Positions 11,554-23,231 are shown, counted from the first letter of the stretch. The stretch is DNA of 64,000 nt from Blepharisma stoltei (GCA_914767885.1 CAJZBQ010000005.1:496001-560000); one strand, 5' to 3'. Made by a program: numbers and translations. Notes: a model not told the origin generated them from the letters alone.

Positions 11554-11814
11554 ATGGCTGAGAGGATTATAGTGTGTGAAATGACTGATGATATGAGGGA
11601 TGATGCAATTAAAGAAGCAAGGCATGCAGCTGAACAAAAGGAAAGTGAAAAGGAGATTTCGCGAGCCATAAAAAAATTCTTTGATAATAAGTACTCCCCA
11701 TGTTGGCACTGTATTGTGGGTAAAAGTTTCAATGCTTATGTCTCTTATCAAACTAAACACTTCATTTTCTTTTATGTCAAGCAGATCGCGGTTCTTTTAT
11801 ACAAAATGGGGTAA
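11554..11814 (+). CDS. Dynein light chain LC8-type
   Basis: 86 residues, essentially the standard LC8 length. Family hallmarks: MTDDMRDDAIKEARHA, IKKFFDNKYSPCWHCIVGKS, and ETKHFIFFY-like QTKHFIFFYVKQIAVLLYK. LC8 is a homodimeric hub of dynein and many other complexes, binding TQT-like peptides in the groove formed by the KHFIxFY strand. A single exon with no Trp encoded by TGA. Confidence 0.95.
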   Translation: MAERIIVCEMTDDMRDDAIKEARHAAEQKESEKEISRAIKKFFDNKYSPCWHCIVGKSFNAYVSYQTKHFIFFYVKQIAVLLYKMG

Positions 11815-13052
11815 TGTTTTAAGTAACCGATAAATCAACTACTATTTAAGTGGGATTAATAAAATAATAAATTAAACAGCAAAATTGCTATATTTGCTTT
11901 TACTCCCTTCCTTCATGAGAGAGCACAACTATTGGTAAATCATAATTTTTTGAAAATCAATCCCTTCCCTGCACAAAAATATTCTGACTTTAACAATTTT
12001 TATATATACTCAGTTGCTTAAATTTCTGATCGGCTCCCACGAGCCAAAGATGGATTTCACGCGTGAAAATCCAGAAATTTCACTTGGAAACCCATTTTTG
12101 GCTTATGAGAGCCGATCAAAAATAACGACAAATTATTATTGAATTTTTAAAAATTAAAGTTTTAAATCAAATTTTTATTTTTATAGACCCCATTAGCTAG
12201 TCAAAAAATATTGCTCATCTATGAAGTGGCATTAAGAAAACTTCAATAGCCTAAATTTGCAGTAAAGCCTAGAAGACAGGCTTTTGCAATAAATTCGAGC
12301 TAAATCTATTATAGATTATAACAAACAATTTTTGTTTCAACTCCATATATTATAGGGTTTTTACAATGATTTCCGTTAATTACAGAATATGCTATTATTA
12401 TTTTTCTTTACTAATTTCGATTTTCAGAATGTTAAAAAATTAAAATGGCATTATTTTAGCACTTTTCGAAAGAGAAAAATTAATTTCAAAAAATCTAATT
12501 CCCTATTTTAAATTGGAAAAATAAAATCTGCTGCAATTTAAAGGTGTTGCTTTTTTATCATAATTTTTTTTATAGCAAAATGCTTATAAATATTTAAAAA
12601 ACATAAATTAAATATTTTTTTTGATTTTTAACCTTTATGATGAGCTCATTCAAAAATTAATCGATTCAAGGTCCCAACTATTTAAATAGCATTCTGCTTG
12701 CACTGCATCCTATAAAGTGAATCAAACCTATTTTCATAGAAAATATCATTTTCCTCTGTAAAATTTATTCCAATTTAAAGGGTAGTAAACAAAATTACTA
12801 GCTAATAAGGTTTGCTATTCTGTCTTAATGCAAGAAGTGAACTAGAAATTCTTTATTTAGCTTCAAAATTTTTTTTGTTACAATTCACTGCATATTAAAA
12901 AATAGGCACCATTAATTCTATTAATATTAAAGATATTTTTAAAAATTTTTATAATCACACTAATCTTTCTATTCATCATTTGAGCAATTATGGCATTAAA
13001 TAATAAAGACCTTTCAAATGGAAAGCTATGCTTGTAATTTATAATTTAAAAC
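11815..13052. other. AT-rich intergenic region with a foldback
   Basis: About 1.2 kb, very AT-rich. I see no coding frame or RNA gene. Besides the foldback at 12028-12117, only homopolymer runs are visible. Confidence 0.5.
12028..12117. repeat. Imperfect foldback, possible intergenic IES
   Basis: Arms GATCGGCTCCCACGAGCCAA and its inverted counterpart (GATCGGCTCTCATAAGCCAA) enclose about 90 bp, with an inner TTTCACGCGTGAAA palindrome. TTA and TAA lie a few bases outside. It resembles the foldback IESs that interrupt genes here, but without a reading frame excision cannot be tested. Confidence 0.55.
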
Positions 13053-14250
13053 ATGTCAGAAAACAACGCCAAAAAACGAGGGAGAAAACGGTCCATTATC
13101 AAGCCTCCAAGTAAAAAGCTCAAGCTCGAAGCCTCTCCTCCTAAAGATCAATCAATTTTCCCCATAAATCCCATAATTTCCTTTGATTTCCTAAAAAGTA
13201 AAAACAACCTCAAAGATGAGCTCTTACAAGATTATCAAGAACTACACTCCTCCTTCACCACAAATTGCTCCTTTCATCAGAGCAAGACCGTAATTAAAAA
13301 TATTGCCAAAATTATTGAATCCCAGTTTGAAATAGATGGTCAATCTTTGATTGACATACTGAATGCAATTCAAAATGATTTGGCTATGAGTGACTTTGAA
13401 TTACTGGCATGGGCTGCAATTCTTGAAAGGATCAACGCTAAAGAATTTTTAATTCCAATCAGAAATTTACTGACTCCCCCCCCCTCCGTGAGTGAACAAA
13501 ACCATTGGAAAAATCGCTATTTTTTGCGCAAAAAACCCACCCTCCATGAGTGAACAAAAATTTTGATATATAACTAGTTCTGTTTAATTTTAAACAAATT
13601 GCTTTTAAAACATAAATTTTACAAATTAAATTAATATTTGTTTTCGATTTTTACAAATTCGGATGTTTTTAAATTTGGAAAAAAAGTTTTTATAAAAAAA
13701 TTAACCCCCATCCATGAGCGAACAAGATTTTTTTGTTCACTCACGGAGTGGGAGAGTGAGCAATTTTGCATTTGTTGCAAAAAGTTCTTTAAACGACGGC
13801 ATGGAGCCTTTCCAAGCTTTCATGGTTTCAAAGAGACCAAACTTTGTAGAAGAATACAATGAATGAATTAAAACAGTTAAGCATTCATTCTCAATCAATT
13901 TAAGAGATATTAACCAGAAATACAAAGAGCTGTGAAAGACAAGAGATGATAGTCCTGCAGAAAGTATTTCAACCAGCTATTCTATTTATGTAGATGATGA
14001 ACTCAATTCAGCCTCTCCTTATGATCATGATATACTGGCAAACGAAAACGGAGAGAATCGAAGTTTAAGGGAAGATCCAGTAACACCGAAAAAAACGCCG
14101 GATTTTCCACAGTTCGAAAAGTCTGAAAGTTTAAGTGCGGAGAATGAGTATTATTATTATAAGTCTGATCGACTTTCTCCCTTTTTTACTTTTGAAAACC
14201 CTGAAAATAAAGCTGACAGTGACTCGTCATCATTACTGAGTGCAGAATAA
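13053..14250 (+). CDS. Basic N-terminal, acidic C-terminal protein of unknown function, with one IES
   Basis: The model is 13053..13473, 13760..14250, 303 residues. The start MSENNAKKRGRKRSIIKPPS carries an AT-hook-like/NLS basic stretch, suggesting a nuclear protein. The middle is helical and the C-terminus is Ser/Asp/Glu-rich. Excising the IES joins IRNLL to SNFAFVAKSSLNDG, and the frame then runs 163 codons through two TGA (Trp) codons to TAA. I do not recognise the family. Confidence 0.7.
13474..13759. mobile_element. IES, MITE family A, 286 bp, flanked by TGA
   Basis: It begins CTCCCCCCCCCTCCGTGAGT and ends with the inverted motif CACTCACGGAGTGGGAGAG. An internal copy (CCACCCTCCATGAGTGAACA) follows the left end, and a local hairpin (CCATGAGCGAACAAG...TTGTTCACTCACGG) precedes the right end. 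The flanking direct repeat is TGA, not TTA. Confidence 0.85.
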
Positions 14251-14576
14251 AAAATTTAATTAAATTTTTGAGAGGAATAAATGGTAGTCCGAGAAGGCAA
14301 GATTTGGGTAGGATTGTTGAAATATTACTTAAGTAGCGTTAATAAAGTTTACTGTATTAAGATGGAGAGGTTGATATATGATAAACATACGATTCATTAA
14401 TCTATTAGAAATTAATAATTTATTTTCAAAGTTTCATTAACAAAATCAGCAATTTTTTTTATTATTTCCTCTTCAGGTTTTATTATCACCAATCTAAAGT
14501 TTTTTACAAGCAATCAATTAAGCCTAAATGCCCATTGCTCTTAATTACTGTTAAACTAATACCTATTATTAAAGTT
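14251..14576. other. Intergenic spacer
   Basis: AT-rich, with no gene or repeat visible. An upstream in-frame ATG at 14535 could lengthen the next gene by 14 residues. Confidence 0.5.
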
Positions 14577-16610
14577 ATGAATAAAAAGACCCAGTATCAA
14601 GAAGATATCATAAAATCAGTTCTTGGTCTGCTCCATTCCAATCAGTACTTTAAAGCTCTTACTTCGCTTGAACAAGAATCCAAAATCAGGCTGCACTCTT
14701 ACGGGAAAGAAATTGATTTTCTTTATGATCTTCTAATGGACGGACGATTTGATGATGCAGAAAAGTTTATCCAGCCTCTGCGTTCTCGATCCGAATTTAA
14801 CTATACAAAAGTTTTATACGAAATTCGTAAACAAAAATTTCTTGAATCAATCGAAAATTCAGATTCACCAAATCTTCAAGAACTTGTGAATGCTTTAAAA
14901 GAAATTGAGTCTTTGGCAAGTAAAGAAGAATTCAACACACTTTGTTTATGCCTCAGCCTCGATAAAATCACTGATCATGCTGATTACTCTGACTGAACGA
15001 TATGGAAAGGCCGTTATTATTGCTTTAATGAATGCATAAAATATATGAATCATGTATATCCCATAACAAACTATCAGAAACCCAAAATAAATTTAGAAGA
15101 AGTCGTCCTGAAATCTCTCGACTCTGAGTTTTCTCCTAAAAATGAAAAAGTTGAAGGCACAAGCCCTAGAGTTTTGAAAACAAGCACTCAAGGCTCCAGA
15201 GAAAGCTCGCGGTACTCTTATAACATGAACCCAGAAAATAAAAAAATTGAACCAAATGAAGGGAGTTTTGTGATTAATGAAAGCGAAACAGACAAAGAAA
15301 GCAAAAAAAGTGTCAGCTGGAACATTGGCAGCAAAGAAGAGCAAGAAATAGGAAAAGACCCAGAGAATCCAAAAAGCGTGTTTATTGAGTCACTTGATAT
15401 TTCAAGTGAAGAGCCACAGCAAGAAGAAAAGGAGGAAGAAGAGGACGAAAGCCATGGCTTTGCTCCGACAAACTATGAGCTGATGGCTCAATTCGATCCA
15501 AGCACTTTAAGAGAAGTCACCAAAGTCAAAGATATACAGCCGATCCGTGCCTGTGCGTTTAACCATGATGGGGATTATTTTGTATTAGGAACGAACTCGA
15601 AAACTCTCAAAGTCTGCTCATTGCATAATATTGTTGATGGACTAATTTACAATGAGCAGCAAGGTAGGGAGCAGTTTATTGATATTGTATTTGAAATGAA
15701 TAATGTTCATTATGGCTCAGTCTACTGTGTAGATTGGTCAAATTCAGGGCAACAAATAGCTTCAGGGTCCAATGATAAGTCTATAAAAGTCATTTATGCG
15801 CCTGATTTTTTGACTCTTCAAGAAACAAACTCAGAAACTGTGATTTATTCAAATGGGAGATATCTTACTGGAGAAGGAGATTTGCCAGAATTGCAAGAAA
15901 GGCTGCTAACAGGCCATGAAGGAACTGTAAGAACTGTACTATTTCATCCTGTTGACGAAAGAGTATTAATGAGTGGAGGCATTGCAGATGCTTCTTTAAA
16001 ATTATGAAATACAGAAACTGGGCAAAATTACCAAAGCTTAGCTGGCCACTTAGGTGCAATTTACAGCATAGCAGCAGCTGGAGATGGCAGTTACGTTTGC
16101 AGTGTAGGGACCGACAAGAAAGTCAGAGTTTGGGATATAAGAAGCGCCAAATGTGGAATCAGCATGAATGGGGAAATGTTTTCAGAAATGAACTCTATCA
16201 CTGTCAATAATTCTATCCAAAATATCAGAGCTGAAACCAAAATAAAAATCGCCAAAATGTACATGAATAATAGAGGCATGAATAAGCCTCAACCAAACAG
16301 TCAGAAATTAGCTGCAGTCGGCCATACAGACGGGACTGTCTCTATTTGGGACATCACAGCTGGCAAACTGTTCAGTAAATATACATACCACTCATCAGAG
16401 TGCCGATCTGTTGATTTCTCATCAAATGGGCAATGGATCGCATCAGGATCTTTCGACTCAACGCTAGGTCTTATTGACATGTCAAAAGGCCAAGTTTTCA
16501 AGCTCGAGCCTCATATGGACCGCATTGTGAGTGCTAAGTGGCATCCGTCCCTCCCTATTTTGCTGTCAACATCTGCAGATAAAACTGCACGCATTTTTTC
16601 TATATGCTAA
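14577..16610 (+). CDS. WDR47-like LisH/CTLH + WD40 protein
   Basis: 677 residues from ATG 14577 (MNKKTQYQEDII). Residues 1-160 form a LisH/CTLH-like helical module (LYDLLMDGRFDDAEKFIQPL), as in WDR47. A low-complexity Ser/Glu-rich linker follows, then WD40 repeats from about 330 (IRACAFNHDGDYFVLGTNSK, VYCVDWSNSGQQIASGSNDK, LLTGHEGTVRTVLFHP, IASGSFDSTLGLIDMSKG). TGA supplies Trp in SLKLWNTETG and ADYSDWTIWKG. WDR47 binds microtubule minus-end regulators and acts in cilia and neurons in animals; that role here is inference. No IES or intron. BBS8 lies 20 bp downstream. Confidence 0.75.
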
Positions 16611-16630
16611 GATAAATATTCTATTATTAA

Positions 16631-18515
16631 ATGGACCCTTTTTTCATTGCAGCAAGCAAACTTCGTAGGAAGCATTATGATGAATGTATTGAAATATGTG
16701 ACCAATTATTAGCAAAAAACGCATATGATCAGGCTGCGTGGTTCTTGAAATGCAGAGCTTTAACGCTAAAATGCTGGATTGATGATCTTGAAATTGATGA
16801 AGAAGGCATGGCTGATATTATGCTTGATGAAAATTCAACGGCGGCAGTTCCAAGACCAGGGACTTCGATTCAGAGACCAAATTCATCAGCAAGCGGAGGA
16901 ATTTCTCCAGCCATGAGGCCAGTTACAAGAGGTGGGAGGCCTATAACTGGATTTGCGAGGCCTGGATCTGCAAGACCAACTTCATCATCAGGCTCTATCG
17001 AAGCCGCAATTAGATCACAAACTGGGAAGCCAGGCACGGCAAGGCCGGTGACAAGCTCCGGAAGATATCTAAGATTAGGCACAGCTTCAATGTTAAGCAC
17101 TGGAGATCAATTTATTGTTGCAGACAAACTTGATATGAAAAGAATGGCCCAAAAGCAGGCTATCGCTAAAGCGCTGTGCGATTATTTGATATATGTTGAT
17201 CATAACCCTAAAAAAGCTTTAGAATTGTGCGCAGAAGCTACGGTTGTGTCAGGTTTTCAAGATTGATGGTGAAAATCAAGACTTGGAAAATGCTATTTCC
17301 AGCTTGGACTGTTTAGGGACGCCCAGAAGCAGTTTGAAAGCAGCTTAAAACAAGAAGATATGATTCCTACACATATAGAATTGTCAAAAGTATATATTCG
17401 GCTAGATCAGCCTAATTTTGCACTAAACCAGCATAAAAAAGCTTTAGATAAGCACCAAGAAAATGAGAATTTGACATTAGCATTAGCCAGGGTCAATGAG
17501 CTCATGAACAATGCTGACTTAGCAGCTTCTCTCTTTAAAGCAGTTTTGCAGGTGAACCCATGCAATATTGAAGCAATAGCATCCCTCGCATCCCATAATT
17601 TCTATACAGACCATCCAGAAGTTGCTCTAAGGTTCTACAGAAGGCTGCTGCAATTAGGAATCAGCAACGTAGAAATTTGGAATAATTTAGGACTAGCTTG
17701 CTATTATGCAGGACAATACGACTTGTGCATGAAATGCATGGAAAGAGCTTTGGATGCTGACGATAGCAATGGAGATGTGTGGTATAATATTGCAAATATC
17801 GCAATAGGCATGGGAGAGCTGAACATGGCTTATCATGCCCTGAAAGTTGCTGTAAGTGTAGAAAATACACATGCAGAAGCTTATAATAATTTAGGGGTTC
17901 TAGAACTTAGAAAAGGGAACGTTGAGCAAGCTAGAAATTACTATCAGTCAGCTACAAGGATTGCTGACTACTTATATGAGCCACTCTATAACTCAGCACT
18001 GCTTGCATTCCGAACTGGCGAAATGCAAGAAAGCTACAACCTTGTACAGAAAGCTCTCGCAATATTCCCAGAGCATGCTGACTCTAACTCCCCCCCCCTC
18101 CGTGAGTGAACAAAAAAAATTTTGTTCACTCACGGAGGGGGGTTAATTTTTTTTTTTTAAAAAAATTTATATATAAATTTTATAAAAAATATTTTTTTTC
18201 GAAATTTAAAAAAATCCTAATTCGCAAAAATTGGAAAGCAAATATTAATTCAATTTGCAAAATTTATGTTTTTAAAAAGCAATTCGTTTAAAAATAAACA
18301 GAATTAGCTCTAGATTTCATTATAATAATTATCATTTATATATCAATTTTTTTTTCCATAAAAAATTTTTCTATTAAAAAAATTTTTGTTCACTCACGGA
18401 GGGTGGGTTTTTGGGCAAAAAATAGCGATTTTTCTAATGGTTTTGTTCACTCACGGAGGGGGGGGGGAGTAAGGAGCTGCTAAAGACACTAAAGCAGCAT
18501 TTTGATTCTTTATAA
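16631..18515 (+). CDS. TTC8/BBS8, BBSome subunit, with one IES near its 3' end
   Basis: The model is 16631..18087, 18473..18515, 499 residues. N-terminus MDPFFIAASKLRRKHYDEC, then a Pro/Gly/Arg-rich stretch (about 75-150: RPGTS, RPVTSSG), then TPRs. Strong BBS8 segments: FQDWWWKSRLGKCYFQLGLF (two of the three Trp are TGA), YIRLDQPNFALNQHKKALDK, WYNIANIAIGMGELNMAYHA. The family is part of the BBSome coat that moves membrane proteins into and out of cilia. Excision of the 385-bp IES completes the last TPR helix (ADSKELLKTLKQHFDSL, stop TAA). Convergent with the next gene, 19 bp apart. Confidence 0.9.
18088..18472. mobile_element. IES, MITE family A, 385 bp
   Basis: TAA is found at 18085-18087 and 18470-18472. 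Four GTGAGTGAACAAAA motifs are present: an inverted pair forming a hairpin at the left end and a tandem same-direction pair about 60 bp apart at the right end. This is the mirror image of the element at 36803. Confidence 0.95.
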
Positions 18516-18534
18516 GTTAATTTAAACCTATTAC

Positions 18535-19820
18535 TTAGTTAAGATTCTGGCCTGGTCTAAAGGATGTAATAGTGCCCAAGCTTTGTGTAAGATTATAAAT
18601 TCCAGCCATTTGTATCCCTGATTTCAAAGCATAATTAGGTCCGGTGTATCCCCACCAATCCCAGCATCCATCTGTATTTACCTGCGACTGTGGAAGTACT
18701 TGTGGGTAAATTACTACAATGTTATTGGCTTCAGCCCAGCCATTAAGGCCGCTATTCTTAATAAAAACAGCTCCAACAGTGTCGTAGTTCTGATTGCAAC
18801 CATGAAGAGCGACATGAACTTTGCATGCGTTTTCAATGCAATAAGCAGGCTGATAAATCCAGCCGAATGTGTCCATTCCTGCGCTGGAGTTGGATACAAA
18901 CTCATGTTGAGGGAATTGGTACAAATTTGCAAAATTCTGAGTAACTGCTGGCTGCAAAGTGCCGTAAATCGATTTCAGCATAAGTCCAGCTGCATCGAGT
19001 TGGCAGTTATTTATATATGGAGTTCCATAATACCAGCAAGGATTTCCTTCGCTGCTAGTAATCCATGCAAAATTGGCTTGCTGGTCAAATGTTGCATTAA
19101 TTCTATGATTGTCTATAAGACTTTGGTAATAAGCATAGAGTTTTCTCCCTACACTTTGATTTACAACTTCATCCTTTGCTCCTGCAAAAATCCAAACGTG
19201 ATCCGTTGCTACGTTCACAACATTGTCAATGTTCCCTGCTGAAGCTTGATCCTTACTCCCCCTCCGTAAGTGAGCAAAACCATTGGTAAAATCACTATTT
19301 TTTGCCAAAAAAAAATTTAAAATAGCAATTTTTTAGGGAAAAAAATTCGATATACAGATGATAATTATTATAACGAAGTATCTAGCTAATTCTGTTTAAT
19401 TTTGAACAAATTGCATTTTAAAACATAAATTTACTATTCAATAAATATTTGCTTTCCAATTTTTTTGAATTGGAATTTTTTTAAATTTCGAAAAAAATAA
19501 ATTATTATAAAATTTCTAAATGATATTGTTTTTAAACCCCTCCATGAGCAAACAAAGTGGAAGTTAGTGTATTGGACTAAAGCATCTGTATTTATTAAAT
19601 ATCCAGCATTGGTGCATGCAGTGGATGCTGTTACTGCTGAACCTTGGGCACAGTAATATGGTGCACCTGCTATAAGGCCTGCTCCTACGCTATCTGCAGA
19701 GAATGCAATGTTTAATTGGACTGCCATATTTGCGCCGGCGCCCAAACCTGAGGCAGTGAACGCCTGGGATGATAAAGAAAGGCCTAAAAGTCCCAAGAAG
19801 AAAACAAATTTCTTCACCAT
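18535..19820 (-). CDS. Secreted PHB-depolymerase-like (type 2) protein lacking the nucleophile Ser
   Basis: The model is complement(18535..19255, 19567..19820), 324 residues. A signal peptide opens it (MVKKFVFFLGLLGLSLSSQA). The order, lipase box first, Asp region (WIFAGAKDEVV) next, then oxyanion-hole motif HGCNQ and CWDWWGYTGPNYALKSG, is that of type 2 poly(3-hydroxybutyrate) depolymerases, secreted esterases of bacteria and fungi. The lipase box reads GLGAG at residues 25-29 where GLSAG is expected: Ser to Gly by one base (GGC versus AGC). The enzyme may therefore be inactive, or the allele damaged. The family is bacterial/fungal in distribution, so lateral acquisition is possible; this is inference. 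Confidence 0.8.
19256..19566. mobile_element. IES, MITE family A, 311 bp, partly decayed
   Basis: TTA at 19253-19255 and 19564-19566. The left end is CTCCCCCTCCGTAAGTGAGC; the right end is degenerate (CTCCATGAGCAAACAAAGTGGAAG). Excision joins VQYT to KDQASAGN in the depolymerase. Confidence 0.9.
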
Positions 19821-19929
19821 ATTTTGTATAGTGAAGCCAGTTGAGTAAGTGACGGCATAAGATTAAGAATTTAAATAAAATTATTTAATTTATCATTAAA
19901 ATAAATGATTAATGGTCCTTTTTGAATAA

Positions 19930-20436
19930 TAAATAAAATGGCATATTGCCTCCCAGCAATGAAACTTCGAGCACAATTTATTTATATCCGGCAAGGTAAG
20001 CAATTCTGGTAATGCACAAGGCCTAGACCTAATCAGCTTTCAATATTTGATTTTACCTCTAGGCGAAGATGAATTCAGAGTTGGAAAGGGAAAGCCCAGC
20101 AAAGTCTACAGGCAATCCTAGATCTTCCTAGAGTGAACTAGGGGTTACGTCCCAGGCTTTGATTTTTTTCCATTTTCCCATAGTTAGCCAGAAATTTTAC
20201 TTGAGCAACTTCCATGTACCCATGCAATATGCCGCAAAAGCCCATAGTCTTTTACTCTAAATGGTGGCGACAAGGCAAGGAGGAGACGGAGACACAGAAC
20301 CCTGCTTCACAGGTGTCATGGCGTGAGGCAGTGATGAAGAGGAATAATGTGTTGAAAGAGGGTGAATCCCTCTAGGGATTCTTGTGACTGTGTAATCAAT
20401 AGGCGGCAAGCAAGCCAAACAATAATAAGTTTAAGA
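19930..20436 (+). mobile_element. SINE-like retroposon copy 1 (507 bp)
   Basis: It begins AAATAAAATGGC, contains the family-conserved GGAGGAGACGG, and ends with TGACTGTGTAATCAATA followed by AATAAGTTTAAG. It is flanked by TCCTTTTTGAATAA (19916-19929) and a copy at 20437-20451 with one extra T, a target-site duplication typical of target-primed reverse transcription. No significant ORF. It occupies most of the 836-bp space between the depolymerase and the next gene; the remaining ~200 bp is AT-rich. Confidence 0.8.
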
Positions 20437-20656
20437 TCCTTTTTTGAATAAAAGATTAACAAAATCATAAGTAAAAAGGAATTCAAATTCTTAATTAATT
20501 ATTTCGAATCTTTGTATATGGCTATCCTACAGCAATTTTTGAAAAATGAGATCTTTAATTATAAAGATAAAGTTTCAACATAAATTTATTTATATTTCCA
20601 AAATTTATTTTTATCGCTTGCATAAAATTAAAATTATCAGGTTCATCATCTGAATT

Positions 20657-21420
20657 TTACAATATTTTTGATTTTTTCGTCCTCAATCTAATACTAGAAT
20701 TAAATCTCATCGGAGAAAGATCAATATGCTTTTCATTAAGTATCTTACTCAATGGCTTAATTGTTGAGCCCAATTTCGCTCGAATAGGAGATTTAGATTG
20801 AGCAGCTTTTAAGTGTAGTCGTGAAGTGCTTAAATCTCTTACTCCCGCTGTTTAAATTGCTACAAATATCAGCTCCAAATTAAAACAGTTTTATTTTTGT
20901 TGCGATAATTTATTATCGATCAAAAGTGCTATAATGTCTTGTAATAATTCCTTATCTTGTCTGGCATGCAATAATTTTCTCCAAATGTGGAAATAAGTAT
21001 AACACACAGAAAACTTTAATAGAGCAAGTTGTTTTTAATTTTCGATTATTGCATCATTAAATTGAATAGCAAAGCTATTTAAAGCAATTATTATTTTTAC
21101 CTAACAAAATCAAATCTTATTTTAATGATCTTTGCTCCAATTTAAAGGAGGGGTGTTAATGGAGAAGAAGAATCTTTATTAAGTATTCCAAAATTGTGAA
21201 CGAAATGGGAGGTTCGTAGTAGATTGATTTTTGGCTGTTTGATTATCTTGTTCTGGGAGATGGAAATAGGTATTGTTTTTTCCTTTTCTGTTTTTAATTT
21301 TGTCAATCTTCTGACAAGATCGTTATATTCGAAATGAACTCCATATCGCATTTCTTCGCTTATAGTTGCTTGCTTTTGACTTTCTTCAATTAGTCTTTTG
21401 TGGAAATCATTAGGCAACAT
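20657..21420 (-). CDS. Small basic protein of unknown function, split by a decayed family D IES
   Basis: The model is complement(20657..20841, 21159..21420), 148 residues. The N-terminal half is helical (MLPNDFHKRLIEESQKQATI); the C-terminal half is Ser/Lys/Arg-rich (SKSPIRAKLGSTIKPLSKIL). Without excision the frame stops 92 residues in; with excision at TTA/TAA it continues 58 codons without a stop, which supports both gene and IES. No family recognised. Confidence 0.65.
20842..21158. mobile_element. IES, MITE family D, decayed, 317 bp
   Basis: TTA flanks both sides. Left end CTCCCGCTGTTTAAATTGC and right end TTTGCTCCAATTTAAAGGAG are diverged versions of the family D terminus CTCCCCCCCTCTTTAAATTG. 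Excision extends the reading frame of the small basic protein. Confidence 0.8.
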
Positions 21421-21750
21421 TAGATTGATTTCTATTACAGTTTTATGGAGAATTATATCATGGCGAAATGAAAATTATCCACTATTAGTTAAAAGTAATT
21501 TTTATTGATGGAAACACCTTAAAGATTGATTTTTATCGAAGGCATTAATAAACTGAATTAAGCAAAAAGTTATATTAAATAAATACCAATTTAATATGGT
21601 GATCGTTAATTATGGGAACAGGAAATAGTTCAATTTATGTTATTATCAAATTTCAAATAAAATTTCACAATGGTAATAATGCCAATAATTTGTAAATCAA
21701 CACTAATCTTCATTTAGTTAAATTTAAGTGAAAAAAATTAAAAGCTTAAT
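21421..21750. other. AT-rich intergenic spacer
   Basis: 330 bp between two minus-strand genes. No coding frame, RNA or repeat visible. Confidence 0.5.
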
Positions 21751-23151
21751 TTAATCCAATTGTCCACTTGAAACTATTCTAACAATTTTAGTTGGAACAT
21801 CACCTTTTGTTTGAACGTTTTCTATTTCTCTGCACAGCTCAAAACCTTCTATAATTTTCCCAAAAACAGTCTGTTTTCCATCTAAATAAGGCGCAGGTCC
21901 AAGCATTATCATAAATTGTGTCCCATAAGTTCCGTCCCCATTGCTAGTCATCGAAAGAAATCCTTCCTCAGTATGCTTTAAAGCATAGTTTTCGTTTTCA
22001 AATTTTGCATCAATTTCAATTCCTCCTTCTATCATCAGCCCTTTTATTATTTTATTGATCAAGCTTCCTTGATAGTAAAGATTATCTTCATTATATTGAA
22101 ATTCTCCAATGCATAATCTTCGGAAAATCTCTGCTGTATGTGGAGCAATATTCGAAAATAGCTCGAAAACAATTCTTTTTGGGGTAGAATTTCCTATTGA
22201 GATATCGAAATAGCACTTTGGGTTATCTTGATGATGCTGGGCTGGCAACTTTTTTTCGCTTCACGAAGAAAACATTTTTTTGCAAATTTCTTTTTCCTTT
22301 CCTACAGATTTTCTTAATCTTTGGTTTATGTTTGCTTGGAGATGGAGAAACTCTGAATTGTTGAAATCTAGCTTAAGCCCATTTGTGCAATCATTAAGAG
22401 AATCCTCAAGGTAATTTAATTGGAAGTTTGCTAAAGCTTTTCTATATATGACTTTTATATTAGTGGGATCAAGCTGCAAAGCCTTTTCTGAGTATTCTTT
22501 AGTTTTGACCCAATCCTGAAGCTTTGTATAGCATATCGCAGAATTCGAAAATAATTGGATTTTTAAGAGTTTTTGTTCTTGGAGAAGATCTGGTGATTCA
22601 TCTTCATCGATTGGGAAATCAATCATAAAAGAAATTGCAGGGTTGTAGCACTCATCAATGGCTTTTTTGAACTCAGATGATTTTACTTTTTCGTTGCCAA
22701 TTTCTTTTAACTTCTTCGCAATTTCAAGCCTTTCTCTGAGATTTGAATCACTAAATGGATTTTTATTCTTAGATTTTCCTATTAGTTCTACTTCAAACTT
22801 TAGAATTGAGAGCGGAGGAATTAATGGTGGCATTCCTTTTTCTCCATATGCATAATCAGAGCGGATTATAAAATTAGCCTTCTCACCTATTTTCATTGTT
22901 GCTATTCCTTGGTCAAGTCCTTTAATTACATGCCCTTCACCTAACTTAAAAGAGAAAGGCTCATTTCGAGAATAAGAGGAATCAAATTCCGTTCCATCTT
23001 CAAAAAACCCTCTATAATTAATTTCAATTTCATTTCCTTTCTCGAGGAGATTTGTTTTGCGATGGCGAATTCCACTTTCATCTGAAGAATTTGCAGAGCT
23101 TTTAGAGCTGATTGTTTCTTTGATTACGCCTCCATCACCGAAAAGATCCAT
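21751..23151 (-). CDS. Dual-family immunophilin: FKBP-TPR-cyclophilin fusion
   Basis: 466 residues from ATG 23151. FKBP domain at about 38-125 (INYRGFFEDGTEFDSSYSRN, GEGHVIKGLDQGIATMKIGE, YAYGEKGMPPLIPP). Three TPRs at about 145-290 (ALQLDPTNIKVIYRKALANF). A cyclophilin domain at about 305-466 (HTAEIFRRLCIGE, DGKQTVFGKIIEGFELCREI). The two halves are joined through a TGA Trp codon at 22261 (MFSSWSEKKLPAQ), so a standard-code reading would give two genes. The order matches the FCBP class described from Toxoplasma. The cyclophilin active site is altered: NKIIKGLMIEGG instead of HRIIPxFMxQGG, so its isomerase activity is doubtful. Likely a chaperone or signalling adaptor. Confidence 0.9.
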
Positions 23152-23231
23152 TTTATTTCTGATTAAGGTATTATTAATAGGAAAATTATAATGAGAAATA
23201 CATTAGTTTCACGAAGGCTTCTCACCCTGAG

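Noticed and set aside
18700-19242. 180-codon plus-strand frame
   Set aside because: Antisense shadow of the depolymerase, which has a signal peptide and motifs on the minus strand.
22246-22263. Separate cyclophilin and FKBP genes
   Set aside because: The apparent stop is TGA, which is Trp in this code, and the frame continues without interruption.
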